This document shows positions 49,094 through 61,653 of a stretch of 64,000 bases of DNA, piece after piece. This stretch comes from Macrotrachela quadricornifera. Lineage: Eukaryota > Rotifera > Eurotatoria > Philodinida > Philodinidae. Below the pieces are notes generated by a model that had not been told where the DNA came from, made no database searches, and was given only the letters and a program-made list of their open reading frames with translations. Location: contig JAJEKB010021117.1 of NCBI GenBank assembly GCA_022393335.1, forward strand, positions 369,029-433,028, written 5' to 3'. Position numbers and translations under genes: made by a program. Position 1 is the stretch's first letter. The number at the start of each line of letters is the position of its first letter.

Positions 49094-49552
49094 CGTGTAA
49101 CATAGTTCGCAATGGATGCTGAGTCAGTGACAGTATCTGCATTTTGATTGCGTGAAATATAAGATAGTTATAATGTATGCGGTCTGTCTTTATTATGAAC
49201 TTCAAAAATCAGGAAGGAAAAAACTTTATGTGCAAGACTAAATTTCATTTTTTAGGTTTATACTTTAGTTATCTGTGGTAAATGTTGCATAGAAATCCAA
49301 TGGGCTGTTGTCTGATGCTATGGTGCTGGGATCTCTCACCTAGTGCTGCGTGATTCTGCCTGTTGCTCCCTCAAAACTGTCAATAATTGAATACTCGAAT
49401 ATGCGAATGGAGTCTTCGAATTCTACATGTATGTAACAATGTAAAAAATAGTATACATAGCTTTATAACCGTAATTCTTTTTGTTTTTAATTTTTTGAAA
49501 AGAAGAGTATATCAAACTTGATTGAATCGATAGTGATATAGAATAATAACAA
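49094..49552. other. Gene-free spacer upstream of the 5S terminator
   Basis: No supportable feature. A short stretch near 49300-49380 is less AT-rich but shows no repeat or coding sequence I recognise. Confidence 0.4.
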
Positions 49553-49568
49553 GAAAAAAAGATAAAAA
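49553..49568 (-). terminator. RNA polymerase III terminator of the 5S gene
   Basis: On the minus strand the 3' end of the 5S gene is followed at once by TTTTTATCTTTTTTT, two T-runs that suit Pol III termination. Confidence 0.8.
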
Positions 49569-49686
49569 GCTTACGACACTCGGTATTCCCAGGCGGTCAC
49601 CCATCCAAGTACTAACCGAGCCCGACGTTGCTTAACTTCAGTGATCGGACGAGAACTGGTGTATTCAACGTGGTATGGCCGTAAGC
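49569..49686 (-). rRNA. 5S ribosomal RNA
   Basis: The 118-bp minus-strand sequence begins GCTTACGGCCATACCACGTT and ends GAGTGTCGTAAGC, so the two ends pair as helix I. Highly conserved blocks are present: CGTCCGATCACTGAAGTTAA, GCAACGTCGGGCTCGGTTAG, TACTTGGATGGGTGACCGCC and TGGGAATACCG. The internal promoter elements (A box, intermediate element and C box) lie in this conserved centre and look intact. A T-run terminator follows. It is a single copy in this window and not a tandem array. It is probably functional. Confidence 0.98.
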
Positions 49687-50720
49687 GAATGTTTTTATAT
49701 TAATTTTCATTGTCAATGTTAATTTTTAATGATGATCACTACTACCTGATCTGTAATTCGATCTAGTTTAGTGTCACATCTATATTGAAAACAAATTGAT
49801 TCAGATATAGTTATCTGACATACATATACAAAGAATCGAAAAATAGTTAAACAATTATAATTGCTTTACGTATTTTTGAGTTGTATAATAGGAACTTTAT
49901 TTTAGATGAAATTGATGCTAAAATATTTAAAATAGAATTTCGAAAAATGAATATATACTGAATCTGTAAAATTGATTTTAATTTTGATTATGAAAATATT
50001 TCTAATCAGATGACAATTGTGAGTTATCTTTACAAATTACATATAAATTCAAAATCCCAATAAACAGATAGAGTGTATTTGGTATAAAGAAAAAAATATA
50101 AAAAGTGCCACTAATACAGCTTCAACACACACTCTTACCAACGTTGCGTGAATAATTCACAGTAATATTTGTATGTATTACTTATACATGAATAAAGTTA
50201 GTCTTGCATCATATTAATATCACTTGTGATTTTTTTCCTTTTGATACTTTGTCATTCTAATAAATTTATATACGTAATAAGTCTTTGTATATTTTCTTTA
50301 CCTGCTTGGAAATTACGAATAATTTTCTTTTCAATTTGCTTAAATGATACGAAGTAGTTTCAATATTAATTTGGATAATAGTGTTTAGGATGATTATCTT
50401 TTCATATGAACAGATAAATAACGAATCCTATGTATAACATGATGTAAACAGTCTAAAATCTATAGAAATAACATAAAGAAAAAAAATCAATGATCCACTT
50501 CACTTTGAAAATGCACAGCTGCGCAATATTGAAATTACCCTTCTTCCGTTCTTATTATTATATACTTTACGAACAAATTCAAAAACAGATTAATAATATA
50601 ATTTATACTGTATCAAACGGTAAACTCACATAAAGAATATTTTTATCGAACTTAAAAATATAAATTAAGATATTGGTCTATAAAAGGAAAATTAATAAAA
50701 AATTACTTTTATATTCAAAT
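49687..50720. other. Gene-free spacer between the 5S gene and the second AprA-like gene
   Basis: AT-rich sequence with no supportable ORF, RNA or array. It includes the 5' flank of both adjacent genes. Confidence 0.4.
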
Positions 50721-52996
50721 ATGTATGAAAAAAATATTCTTTTCGTTATTACATTGTTATTATTATTTAATATATATCATTCAATACCAATTAATATTTG
50801 TGGTAAAACACCACTTGATAATTATATTAATCAACCAGATTCTGTATTTAATTGGCAACTTTTACAAACATATTCACAATCAAATTTTACACTTTACGTA
50901 CTCAATGTGACTTCACAACAATGGTTAAATGGTAAAATAATTCATAGAAATTTATTAGTATTAATTTAAACGATTTTATTAAAGATTCGTTTTCTACACG
51001 TTCAATTTGGTGGCATTATGTAACAATTGCTGTACCAAGTGTTTTTCAACGTCCGAAAACGGCATTTTTATTAGTCGAAGGAAGTAATAATCTTGCTACG
51101 TAAGTATCAAATATTTACTGTATTCTAATATTATTTCATATTTTATGTCTTTTAACTAGACCACCAACTAGTAGTTCTGTCTCATGGGTTACAGTGAATT
51201 CAGGTAGTATTGCTGCTGTTTTATATCAGGTTCCTAATCAACCAATTCGTTTTTGGGTATGTTTTTTTCTTTCATTTTTCTCACTTGATTATTATATTTA
51301 TTTGAATGAATAGGATGATCCAACAAATGCAAGTCGTACAGAAGATGCAGCAATTGCATGGACATGGAATAAATTTCTACAAACAAATGGAAGTAATCCA
51401 AATATATTATATCAATTGCCAATGACAAAAGTAGAAGATATTATTTAGAGGTATTCTATTAATTATATTAATAATAGGCAGTCATACGAACTATGGATGC
51501 TATTCAAGAATTTCTTCGACAAAGAAATATTTCTGTACCAGAAAAATTTGTTGTAGCTGGTGGTTCGAAGGTAAATTTTCAGATAGATTTTGTAATTTTA
51601 ATATGAATAAATCTTTATTTAATAGCGTGGATGGGCAAGTACGTGTTTTTTAATATGAATATATATACATATATGATCTATTTGTTTCAATTATAGCATG
51701 GTTGGCAGCTGCAGTAGATAATACTCGTATTTCTGCAGCTATTCCAATTGTTATGGATATACTTAATGTACAAGCGGTGAGAAATTAATAAAAATAATTA
51801 CTCTTATAATAATTATTTATTTAGAATATGAAAGGACATTATCGAGTACGTGTCTAATTAAAACGTAAAGTATAAAAAAAAGAATTTTTTTTTCTTTTTT
51901 AATAGTCTCTTAGTGGATGGACACTTGCATTCAAAGATTATTATGATAATAATATCACTCGTAATTTAGACAATCCATATTTAACTAAAATGGCTAAGAT
52001 TATTGATCCATATCGTATAAATAAAAAATCTTCTATTCAGTTTGATTTTATTTGTTATTAATAGATTATTTTTGTCGATATTCTAATTTACGAATATTTC
52101 AATTGCAAGGATCAAGTGATGAATTTTTTCTACCGGATAGTGAAGTAAATGTTTCTTATCTTTTTTTTGAAATAATATTTTATGATTTATTTATGAATTT
52201 TTCAAAGGATTATTTTTGGACACCATTACAATTAGTAACAATTAAAATGTTTGGTACACATCTTAGGTAATTAATTAGAAAAATCGATGTTAAAATTTGA
52301 TAAAATATGTTTTTTTCTCTAGACGAATACCAAATACTGGACATGCACTAACAGGATATGAAGGAAGTTTACTTAGTTATTATTTGAGTATTTGTGATGT
52401 GAATACTGATATATATAAGTTTTCATTTTATTAATAATAATGAAATTTATTTCTATAGAAACGAAGCTTACCAGTATTTAGTTGGTTGAGAACAACAAAT
52501 CAAACACATGGAAAAATTGTTGCATTTATTGCTACTGTCTTTGATCGACCAGTTCCAACTAATGTTACAGGTTATATTGCTCGTACTATCAATGGTACAA
52601 AGTAATGAATAAAAATTTTAATTATTCTTCTTCTTCTTAAATATTTTTATTAGACGTGATTTTCGACGAGCTAGACTTAATTTAACATCAGGACAGGTTG
52701 TTTCTAATCCTATTACTTGGATTAATACACCTGTTAAAACTGAAGTAATTCATATGAATATTTGTATTTTGAACTTATAATTATTTATGTTCTAGATATA
52801 TACTCGTTTACTTTCTGTTTACTCTCTTACAGTACCTAATCCACCGAATGGTACGTGGAATGGTGCTTTTATTGAAGTAACTTTTCCTGGACCTAGTAAT
52901 ACAGAATTAAAACTAACAACACAAACTTTAATTGTACCAAATACTTATCCAAGTCCTCAATGTTATGGTGATGAATGTTATGGTACATTGGTTTGA
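50721..52996 (+). CDS. PhoPQ-activated pathogenicity-related/AprA-like secreted protein, copy 2
   Basis: Fifteen exons give 501 residues: 50721-50931, 50985-51099, 51160-51256, 51314-51430, 51478-51570, 51626-51638, 51697-51776, 51825-51845, 51906-52014, 52065-52144, 52208-52266, 52323-52398, 52459-52601, 52654-52744, 52796-52996. Intron positions and phases equal those of copy 1, and 13 of 15 exons have identical length; exon 1 is 24 bp and exon 11 is 9 bp longer. The ATG at 50721 starts a signal peptide (NILFVITLLLLF). Core motifs match: LDNYINQPDSVFNW, GGSKRGW with the likely nucleophile Ser, DEFFLPDSE, and His in PNTGHA. Intron 11 here has a normal GT donor. Likely secreted; substrate or receptor unknown. 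Confidence 0.9.
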
Positions 52997-55304
52997 ATCG
53001 ATCATAAATTAAAAGACTTATAAACTATTAAAGTTTATATAAATGGTTTTTCTTTATTATGAATAAATATCTGAACTTTACACTTTTGGCAGGAAAAAAT
53101 TGAGAAGTTCATTGTATTGCTTCTAAGATAATCTTGAACTTATTTTGTTAACATTTGCATCAAAAACATATTTTTTTTCACATGCGCATTTATTAATAAT
53201 AATAATAATGACCTTCTTTTAGTAAAATCTAAAAGAACAGCAAACATTAAAATTGAAAGAATGTAAAAACAAACGACATACTCATTCGAGAGAGTATGAA
53301 TAATGTTTTTTTTATTATTATTCTTTGTCTGTATCTGATATAACTAATGTTACTCTTTGCTGTGTTTATTCGACTAGAAGAAAATGAAATATTATTTGAA
53401 TAATTCTTCTATGAACACAATATAAATTCTCTATACTTTTTTATAATTAAAAATTGTTATTAAATCAGTTACATTCATAAAGATAAAACTGAATCTTTTT
53501 ATGGATATAATAAGCGGATGATCGTTAACGTAACTCCTTTTTCTAATACTATAAAAGGATTGTCTATATTTTGACGACCATACAAATGTATTTTTGTAGC
53601 ATGTTAATAGCTAAATAAAGAATAAAAAGTTCTTTATATTACTGTGCAAAGTTCAAGGAGATGGTATGTAGACATCATAAATTGTTAATGATGATATTAT
53701 ACACCTTTAAACCAAACAAGTGTTTAAACAATGTAAAGAATGAGAAAATTATATCGATCAGAAGAAAAAACAAAAATATTTATCTCTATAATGAGTATTT
53801 TTAAGTGTCGATAGCAACCAAATATGCCATTATAGATGAAAGTCTGCATCATTATTATTAACCACATTAAATATTTTTTATATTGATTAATTATAAAAAC
53901 TAGATAGAAAATAAAATTTTTATCATTGATCAATTAAAAGATTAGTCAAAGCTAGCATTGAAGTAAATAGATTTTACCGATCATTTTTGGATAGTATTTA
54001 GAAGTATATACTAATTACCAATTTTAACATGTGATTTTATTACATGTAATCAGCAAGTCATTTATACGAAATCACATTTTGTTTTTAATCAGAATAGTAT
54101 AGAAATATTTAACTGTTTGGGTGGATATTAATGGTATAGGTTCTCTTAATATATGAAAACACATCAAAAACATAAGCTAAAGAAACACTAGAAAAACGAT
54201 ACATTCTTTGAGTAAAACATGAGTTTAATTTTTTGTTATTTTGTCCTCTATCGATATAATGAGTGTTGATCTTTGCAAAATATGTTTATCCAAGGTGAGC
54301 CGAACAAGAAATCTAACTGGATTAAAAGAAAAACAATACCATTCGTTCACATAATATGTGTTTCTAATCGCTATTACAGAACAGTCGTCTGTTATAGTTG
54401 AAGGTAGAAGTTGCTATTATCTAGTATAATAATCATTACCAGTATTATCTGTGTATTGTGAGTACTAGATACAAAAGCAAACCTTATTAAGATATATTGC
54501 TCTACTATGTCGAAAATACCAAATAGAGTAAGTTAATCAACTCCTAGATCTAGTCTTTACTATGCATTCTCTACCTTATATCAAGAAAGATAATTTCTAT
54601 AAAAATGGCAAAACACAATCAAAACTAACTGTTTACAGCAGTACGGAATTGAGTGTTGTACGTATAGATTCGTTACAACTTCGAAATATCACCGATAAAT
54701 AGTATTATTTTCTTTTCTATAAAGTAGTTAATCTTATTCGGAGTGACGATAAAGGAGAATAAATTTACTTCATTATTGGAGAATTTTTTCGTCCATAGCA
54801 AACACACTATCCAATCTCGTGATTATCTAACATATCGCACGAACAAATTTTCCTTAAGCTCTTACTAAATAATATAATTCATGAAATTTGCTCGAATATC
54901 ACCTTTTTATTACACAATCTAATCTGATATTTCAATCAATATCTCTTTCATTGTTCTCTATCAACTGGGCTTGGGATAATTATAAGAAATTTATGAATAA
55001 TACTAATAATAAATTAATATTATTGTTAACATTTGATTTTCTAAAATATTTCTCTAAGAATGACTTTTCCGTTTGTCTTTCAATATTGTTCATTATATAA
55101 AAAGACAAGATCATGTATAAATAAAAGTTACATATGATAAATCATGTTTGTGAACAAACATTTATGTATGGAGGACTAAAATATCCACATAAAATAATCA
55201 CAATTGCTATAGTTATTTTAGTGTAATTTACATCATACTTGAAATAAAAAAATTTGACATTCACATAAACATACACTTTTGTCTATATTCGATAGAGAGA
55301 TACT
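52997..55304. other. Gene-free intergenic region
   Basis: About 2.3 kb of AT-rich spacer with a short AAT microsatellite near 53190. No supportable gene; ORFs at 53724-53933 and 54888-55100 are low-complexity. Confidence 0.45.
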
Positions 55305-58300
55305 ATGTTGTCAAATATCGAACTGAGCGTGGAAAGTTTGCGGTCAGTTCCATCTAAAACAAGGAGGTATATAATCGACAATTTGGACTACTATGATTAT
55401 TGTTTAAATTTATTTAGAAAAAGAATTAACTGGAAACGAAAACGAACTTTTATCATAATATCGACAGTTGTTGTTGCAGCAATAATCACGTGCGTCATTG
55501 CCGTGCCTGTTATATTTCTTAATAAGGGTACAGCATCATCGTCGACAACAGATACAACTATATTCGGTATGTTTATATGAAAGATTTTCTACATAGAATA
55601 CGTATATATATATATTTAATATCATCGAATTTTTGCCAACTTTGTTCATCTATTATGATCACATTTGTCATATGTTCATACGTATTACAAATACTGGATC
55701 AAATATTGCTGTATACTTAATAGTAAATTAGCATTTGTTATCGAATCTGTATAACATAAGAATATTGATATATTCAATAGATTGTTTCAAACAGATTATG
55801 AACAGTTAGTAGAGACAAAATAAGTGTGGGCAATTGAGAATGCTTCATAGTACACAACTGTTTTCCTAAGAATGTTGAACAAAATCATAAGTTTTAAAAT
55901 TTTAACGGATACCTTCAAACTATTTTGGTATGATCAATTTTAACGTTTTCACATTGTTATAGACAACTTAAGTGTTGAAAATAGTATGATGCTGTTTTCC
56001 GTTGAATAACTTTCTATTGATTATGCCTATCAAACGAGAAAATAGTATTTAACTATGAAAAATGAGAGAAAGGTAGCCGTCAGTTTAAATGCCAACAAAA
56101 GTAGTTTCCTACTGAAAACTTAATGTTATATTAAATATAAAGAGAAAAATGAGATTGCTGACATAAAGTTCTTACATTTTTATCTGTGGACTAGCAATAT
56201 ATTAGTAGTATCATCATTAGTAGAAAATAACACTACGGTTACAACCTCAACTACTGCAACCAGTACTACAACAAGTACTAGTACTACAAGTACTTCAACA
56301 AGTGCTACTTCGACAACATCTTCCACAAGTACTAGTTCAACAAGCTCTTCTACAAGTACTACTTCGACAAGTTCTTCAACGAGTACTAGTTCTACAAGTT
56401 CTACTACAAGTACTAGTTCAACAACCTCTTCCACCAGTACCAGTTCTACAAGTTCTTCTACAAGTAGTACTTCGACAACTTCTTCAACAAGTACTAGTTC
56501 GACAAGTTCTTCCACAAGTACCAGTTCAACGAGTTCATCGACAAGTACTACTTCGACAAGTTCTTCAACGACTACTAGTTCTACAAGTTCTACTACAAGT
56601 ACCAGTTCTACAAGTTCTTCCACCAGTACTAGTTCTACAAGTTCTTCTACAAGTACTACTTCGACAAGTTCTTCAACGACTACTAGTTCTACAAGTTCTT
56701 CCACAAGTACCAGTTCAACGAGTTCATCGACAAGTACTAGTTCGACTAGTTCTTCAACGACTACTAGTTCTACAAGTTCTACTACAAGTACTAGTTCAAC
56801 AACATCTTCCACCAGTACCAGTTCTACAAGTTCTTCCACAAGTACTACTTCGACAACATCTTCCACAAGTACTAGTTCTACAAGTTCTTCCACAACTACT
56901 AGTTCAACGAGTTCTTCGACAAGTACTACTTCGACAAGCTCTTNNNNNNNNNNACTACTTCGACAAGCTCTTCAACGACTACTAGTTCTACAAGTTCTTC
57001 CACAAGTACTAGTTCAACAAGTGCCAGTACCAGCACGTCGACCACTTCTATAACAACGAAAACTACAACATCGACCACCACAACTAGTTCTACAAGCACC
57101 AGTACCAGCACGTCGACCACTTCTACAACAACTAAAACTACAACGTCGACCACCACAACTACATCAACAAGTAAGTACATATTCAATTGTTAGCAAGAAT
57201 TTATTGAACAACAAATAATTTAAATCTTAGCAACAGCACCATGCTCATCTGGCTACGTTCGAATACCATCCGGCTCATGTGTTAACACTCTAATCGATTT
57301 CAATAATTGTGGTTCAATTGGTAATGTGTGCTCATCGAGTTATATTAGCTGTTCATATGGTACTTGTAGTAGTGCACCAGCTGTAATGCTTCAAGGTGGT
57401 GTCAATCCTCCAGGATGGGGCGGTTCAACTTCAGCGGATGATGCATATATAAATATTACAGTACCATTCAGCATAACAATGTACGGTTACTCGACCACAA
57501 CTCCATTTATTCAAACTAATGGGGTAAGCACCTTTCTGCTCAATCTTTCACTTGATAAACAAGTTCAAATTGTTGACGTTTATTCTATTCTAGAAATCTT
57601 CTATTCTTTAGATAAATAATATGCTCAGTAGTCAAGTATAGACAGTTTTTATGTTAATATTGCTACTGAATAAACTAATTAATATTGTAATCTTAATTCA
57701 GAGAATATTTTCCGAATGAAGAACCTTTTAAGATATACTTATTTCATACACGAAAAACAATCGAATATCTCTATTAAGCCTTGAGCAATTTTTCACAGAT
57801 AGGAAAAAATAATGTATCATGAAGAACAGTCAATTTATTAAGATAATATATTAATGATCACTCATATTTCTTTCTCGACTTACTCTGTCTCATATAATAT
57901 TTTCATCAGTCAGCAAACTACTTATCAAGTTAGAATTTTGCCATGAGATAAATCATTTCGAAAAGTCGTATGTACTATTCATAATGTTTTTCCTAATATC
58001 TATAAAAATTTTAAAATAAAAATTTCCTTTGTTCTTTCAACACGAATCTTAGAATCCTACAAACACATGAGTTTGAAACAAGAATTATATGTAGAATATA
58101 TATATATTAGAAAATGAAGATACACAGGAAAAAGATTTATACTATGTGAACTTTCAATTATTTTTTCCTGCCTATTCTAAAAGCAAAAATTTTTTGTTGA
58201 AGTCAATAATGATACTTAAAAAAGGTTCTCTCTAGCCTTGTCTTTACGAACATAGATTAATGTGAATATATCTTTATCTTGATGTTGAATGTGAACTTAT

Positions 58301-59106
58301 TGTAGTTTCATTAGATTTTCTTCTCTCAATATTCTTTGCATATTCAATAACAATAGAGTAAAATAAATCATACAATTTGATTTTTTTATCAACTTTAACA
58401 AATGCTAAAATGTATATAATTAGTTTCGATAATGTTTCGGTTGTTATTAAAAGTACAGTTGTCCTATTAGAAAGTATATATGATGTTTGAAACAAACTCG
58501 TAAATAATAAACATGTTTATAAATATGAGCGAATACAAAAATATAATTTTATCTAATCTAACGAAAATTTTTATTCAAATAAAATATGTTTAGATTGTCT
58601 GTTTGGGTGGTTGTTCTACTACATATTCAAACACTAATCTACCAAGTAGTGCTTTTAGTGGACCTACAGCTTTTGGTATGTGGGATGATCTGTATTTAAC
58701 TGCTGGTACATCCCAAAGTGTCTATTATGGTACCACAGGCACAGCACCTAATCGAGAATTGGTTTTTGAGTTTTATACAAGCCGTTATAGTTCACCCAGC
58801 ATAATCTATCGTTTTCAAATTATCTTCTATGAAAATTCGCCTGGTATCGTTAAATATTTCTATTATCAAGCAACTGACGGTGGTTCTTCGGCTACCATTG
58901 GTGTTCAGGGTAATTTGCTTTTTAAATAAATATATAACTAATTATTGATTCATATTTTTCTCTAATCAATAGCTTCCGGAACTGGGTCTAGTTTGACGTA
59001 TTCTTATAATACGAATTCAGTGCCTGCTGGTACAGCAACAACAACTACTCCAACACTTACAATAACATATAATACAAATACAAATACGATGTCATTTGCA
59101 GGATAA
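55305..59106 (+). CDS. Mucin-like type II membrane protein with a Ser/Thr repeat stalk
   Basis: Five exons join in phase except across the N gap: 55305-55566, 56206-57170, 57231-57523, 58594-58909 and 58973-59106, giving about 656 residues as assembled. A basic cytosolic N-terminus (KRINWKRKR) precedes one membrane segment (about 49-72) and no cleavable signal is apparent, so the C-terminus is outside. Exon 2 encodes a Ser/Thr stalk built from a 27-bp unit (nine residues, roughly SSTSSSTST), surely O-glycosylated if made. Exon 3 is Cys-rich (CSSGYVRIPSGSC, CGSIGNVC, CSYGTC). Exons 4-5 form a beta-rich domain (FEFYTSRYSSPSIIYRFQII, YYQATDGGSSATIGVQ). The exon 2 acceptor could also be 15 bp later. 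Surface coat or adhesion role is inference. Confidence 0.8.
56317..57015 (+). repeat. 27-bp Ser/Thr-coding minisatellite inside the mucin exon
   Basis: Units such as AGTTCTACAAGTTCTTCC ACAAGTACT repeat every 27 bp about two dozen times, with synonymous and Ser/Thr-swapping changes that keep the frame open. The antisense strand is also open (237 codons) only because of this composition. Confidence 0.85.
56944..56953. other. Assembly gap of ten Ns
   Basis: Ten Ns interrupt the repeat. The flanking Ser/Thr frame does not stay in register across exactly ten bases, so the gap length is a placeholder and the true repeat number is unknown. Confidence 0.99.
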
Positions 59107-59247
59107 ACAGAGAGACGAACAGCATAGGCAAACTTTTAGCTGCTGTGATACGTTTCTTTTATATTTACTTATCAATGTATATTTCTCTCTAATTATGAAT
59201 TATTTTTTAGTTTTTATTTCCTTTATTCTGTTTCAAATATTTGTACC

Positions 59248-59900
59248 TTAGGTCTAACCAAAAGTTCGTACAACATTGAATAAAAATATAAAGATAAGAA
59301 GATATTATGAATTTTATTTTACCAAATATTGAGGATAGTTGTCAGTATTGGTTATACCCAGTTTGATCCTTTCTAACAATTTGTTAAGTTTTTTTGAAAT
59401 TATTTTCGAAAAAGTTTTTAGGTGCCTTGGAAACTGCATAAACTAATCATATTTCATTTATTTAAAAGCTTAGTGAAATTTTTGTTCCATCATGTCAGTT
59501 GCGTTCTAGCATTACTAGTGATAGGATATGGATTTATTTATGCGGATTTCAACCAAAATATTGTTCGGTATATTTTTTAAACCAAATGATCCTGTTTTTA
59601 TACATAGTGTAGATAAAGGCAAGACTGTATGTCACAAATATTGAACTGAAAATTGTCCGGAATCTTTAGTTAATGCAATATGGGAACAAACGGAGACATC
59701 AGGTTTAAAAGCACAAAATTGCTTGACGACCTTCGTTGACTTTATACTCATCCAATGTTGTTAATTACATGACAGAAGAAGATATCAATATAATGTCATA
59801 TCCATCACATTCGCCATGCTTGATTCTATGTATTGTATGAAATATTGTTTATATTCAATCTGTTTTGATGGTATATGCGTTAGAATACATTATATGACTT
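59248..59900 (+). mobile_element. Decayed mariner-family transposon
   Basis: TTAGGTCTAACCAAAAGTTCGT at 59248 resembles the mariner 5' terminal repeat. From about 59528 broken plus frames read LFMRISTKILFGIFFKPNDP, VFIHSVDKGKTVCHKY, a stop in place of Trp, TENCPESLVNAIWEQTETSG and, after a frameshift, VVNYMTEEDINIMSYPSHSP. In intact relatives the last motif continues to the third Asp (SPDLxP), which here is SPC. Several stops and shifts show a dead copy. The right end was not found. Confidence 0.72.
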
Positions 59901-61653
59901 TCATGTATTTCTACCGCCTGATTCTACATTATTGTGCTATTATTACTTATGACATACCAAAAATAGTGTCGTCATTACATTATTTTTTTTATAGAAAGCT
60001 TGAAGAAATTTTCTTTTTTTTTATGAAATGAGAAAGAATATGATGTTTTATTTTCTGTGCTATTTGATCAGTCTTCAGCTAATACCATAATTATAAAATT
60101 TCAACAAGAACTATTTTTGTATAAAACGTCACTATTAAAACCATAATTCATGAATGATAAAGTATATGTAAAATGCAAGAGGATGTCCTTGTTGAAATCT
60201 ATATTATTCAAGACATCCGCATATCAATCAATGTTCACTAAAAAATTCATCTCGTGTCTTACAGTAGACTTATGGTAGATGAAGAATACAGTAAGATATT
60301 CACATAATACGTCGAAATAAAGTAATGAAATGGTACACTGTATTAAGATGAAAAAATCGTTTCACAACGATTTAAAGCCTCGAAATGAGATAGTAATCTA
60401 TGATTGCATTGAAACTTAAAGCTACTCGTGTCCCCTTTGCACATATCGAAGAGAAAAACGAATCCTGAATCCTGATGATTTCTGGTGAATTTCAGTAGAT
60501 TCTAGTATTCACTAGGATCTGTCACAATCCATAGAACCTACTAGAATCTAAGGAGTCAGAATCATGTTTCCTTCTTCTATTCAATTCGAAAAATGAACTT
60601 CAAACTTAGACTACAAAGTTGATAGTGTCTATTTGAAACACATAAACAATGACACTATAGAGTTTAAAATTTGCATCTCACTTTTCTCAATCTATTGGCA
60701 CATATTCTTATGGTGTCACTCTGTTCTCTTCTCTCCCCCTATTGTCATTATTATATATATAGTCGAATGGTAGATTGAATGAAACGCCCATACTTGTGCA
60801 ACCAATAGAAAGAAAAGTCTATTTTTACCTCATAAGGAAGTTAAATTGTCAATATATCCATTCATTTCTCTCAAACTAGTAGCAATATAATGTAAATCAA
60901 TGTCTTTACTTATCACGATGCTATAGATCAACCAAAAGACCGATTATAGATGAATATTAGTCGATATTTAATATAGTTATTGACAGATGTATTTTAGCTT
61001 GTATTTGAGTTTGACAAATAATGTTCTGCGTAAATTTCTGCAATGAGTAGACAAACATCAATTGCTCGTGGACAATATTTCTCTAATGATTAAAATATAT
61101 GAATGGTAGTCATCAGAAAATCTAATTTTATTAACATATCTACCTATTAAATCAATGGTTCTCTTACAAAAAAACAAAATAGTTATTCGAAAAATAAATT
61201 ACTCACCATAATCTGATCCGTATGATTATTTTACACACTAAGACCTTTGACAAAGGTGCATGACGGATTTATCATACAAATTTTGGTGATTTTTTTCTTC
61301 TTAGTTTGACTTATATACTATTTTTCTAAATAATATTAGGAATATATTCTCAATTTTGATTGTTACATCTCCTAAATATATACTGTAAAAAAGATTGAAT
61401 TAGACGGAGACAGATTAATATTTGTTTTTATAGTTTAGCCTTTGTGATCCATAAAAGAGTACAAACAGTCATATAATAAATATTGTCAAATATTTTTTCG
61501 TATCTTCTACTGTCGTTCAGTATATTTCTGCTTACCAATCGATTTTTATTTCTATGTTGCGTTAAGTATTCAAACACACACTCTATGACTATGAATGTTT
61601 ATAAACAAATATAATTATAAAAGCATATTTTAAGTTCTAGTTTTTATTAATAT
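59901..61653. other. Gene-free intergenic region
   Basis: No supportable gene. 60470-60560 has overlapping GATTCTAGTA / TACTAGAATC words that form a weak inverted repeat. The rest is AT-rich spacer and the 3' flank of the S9 peptidase gene. Confidence 0.4.

Noticed and set aside
56180..56893. Antisense ORF of 237 codons rich in Val, Leu and Glu (EELVELVLVE repeats)
   Set aside because: It is the mirror of the Ser/Thr-coding 27-bp repeat; the sense strand has matching splice sites and a sensible protein.
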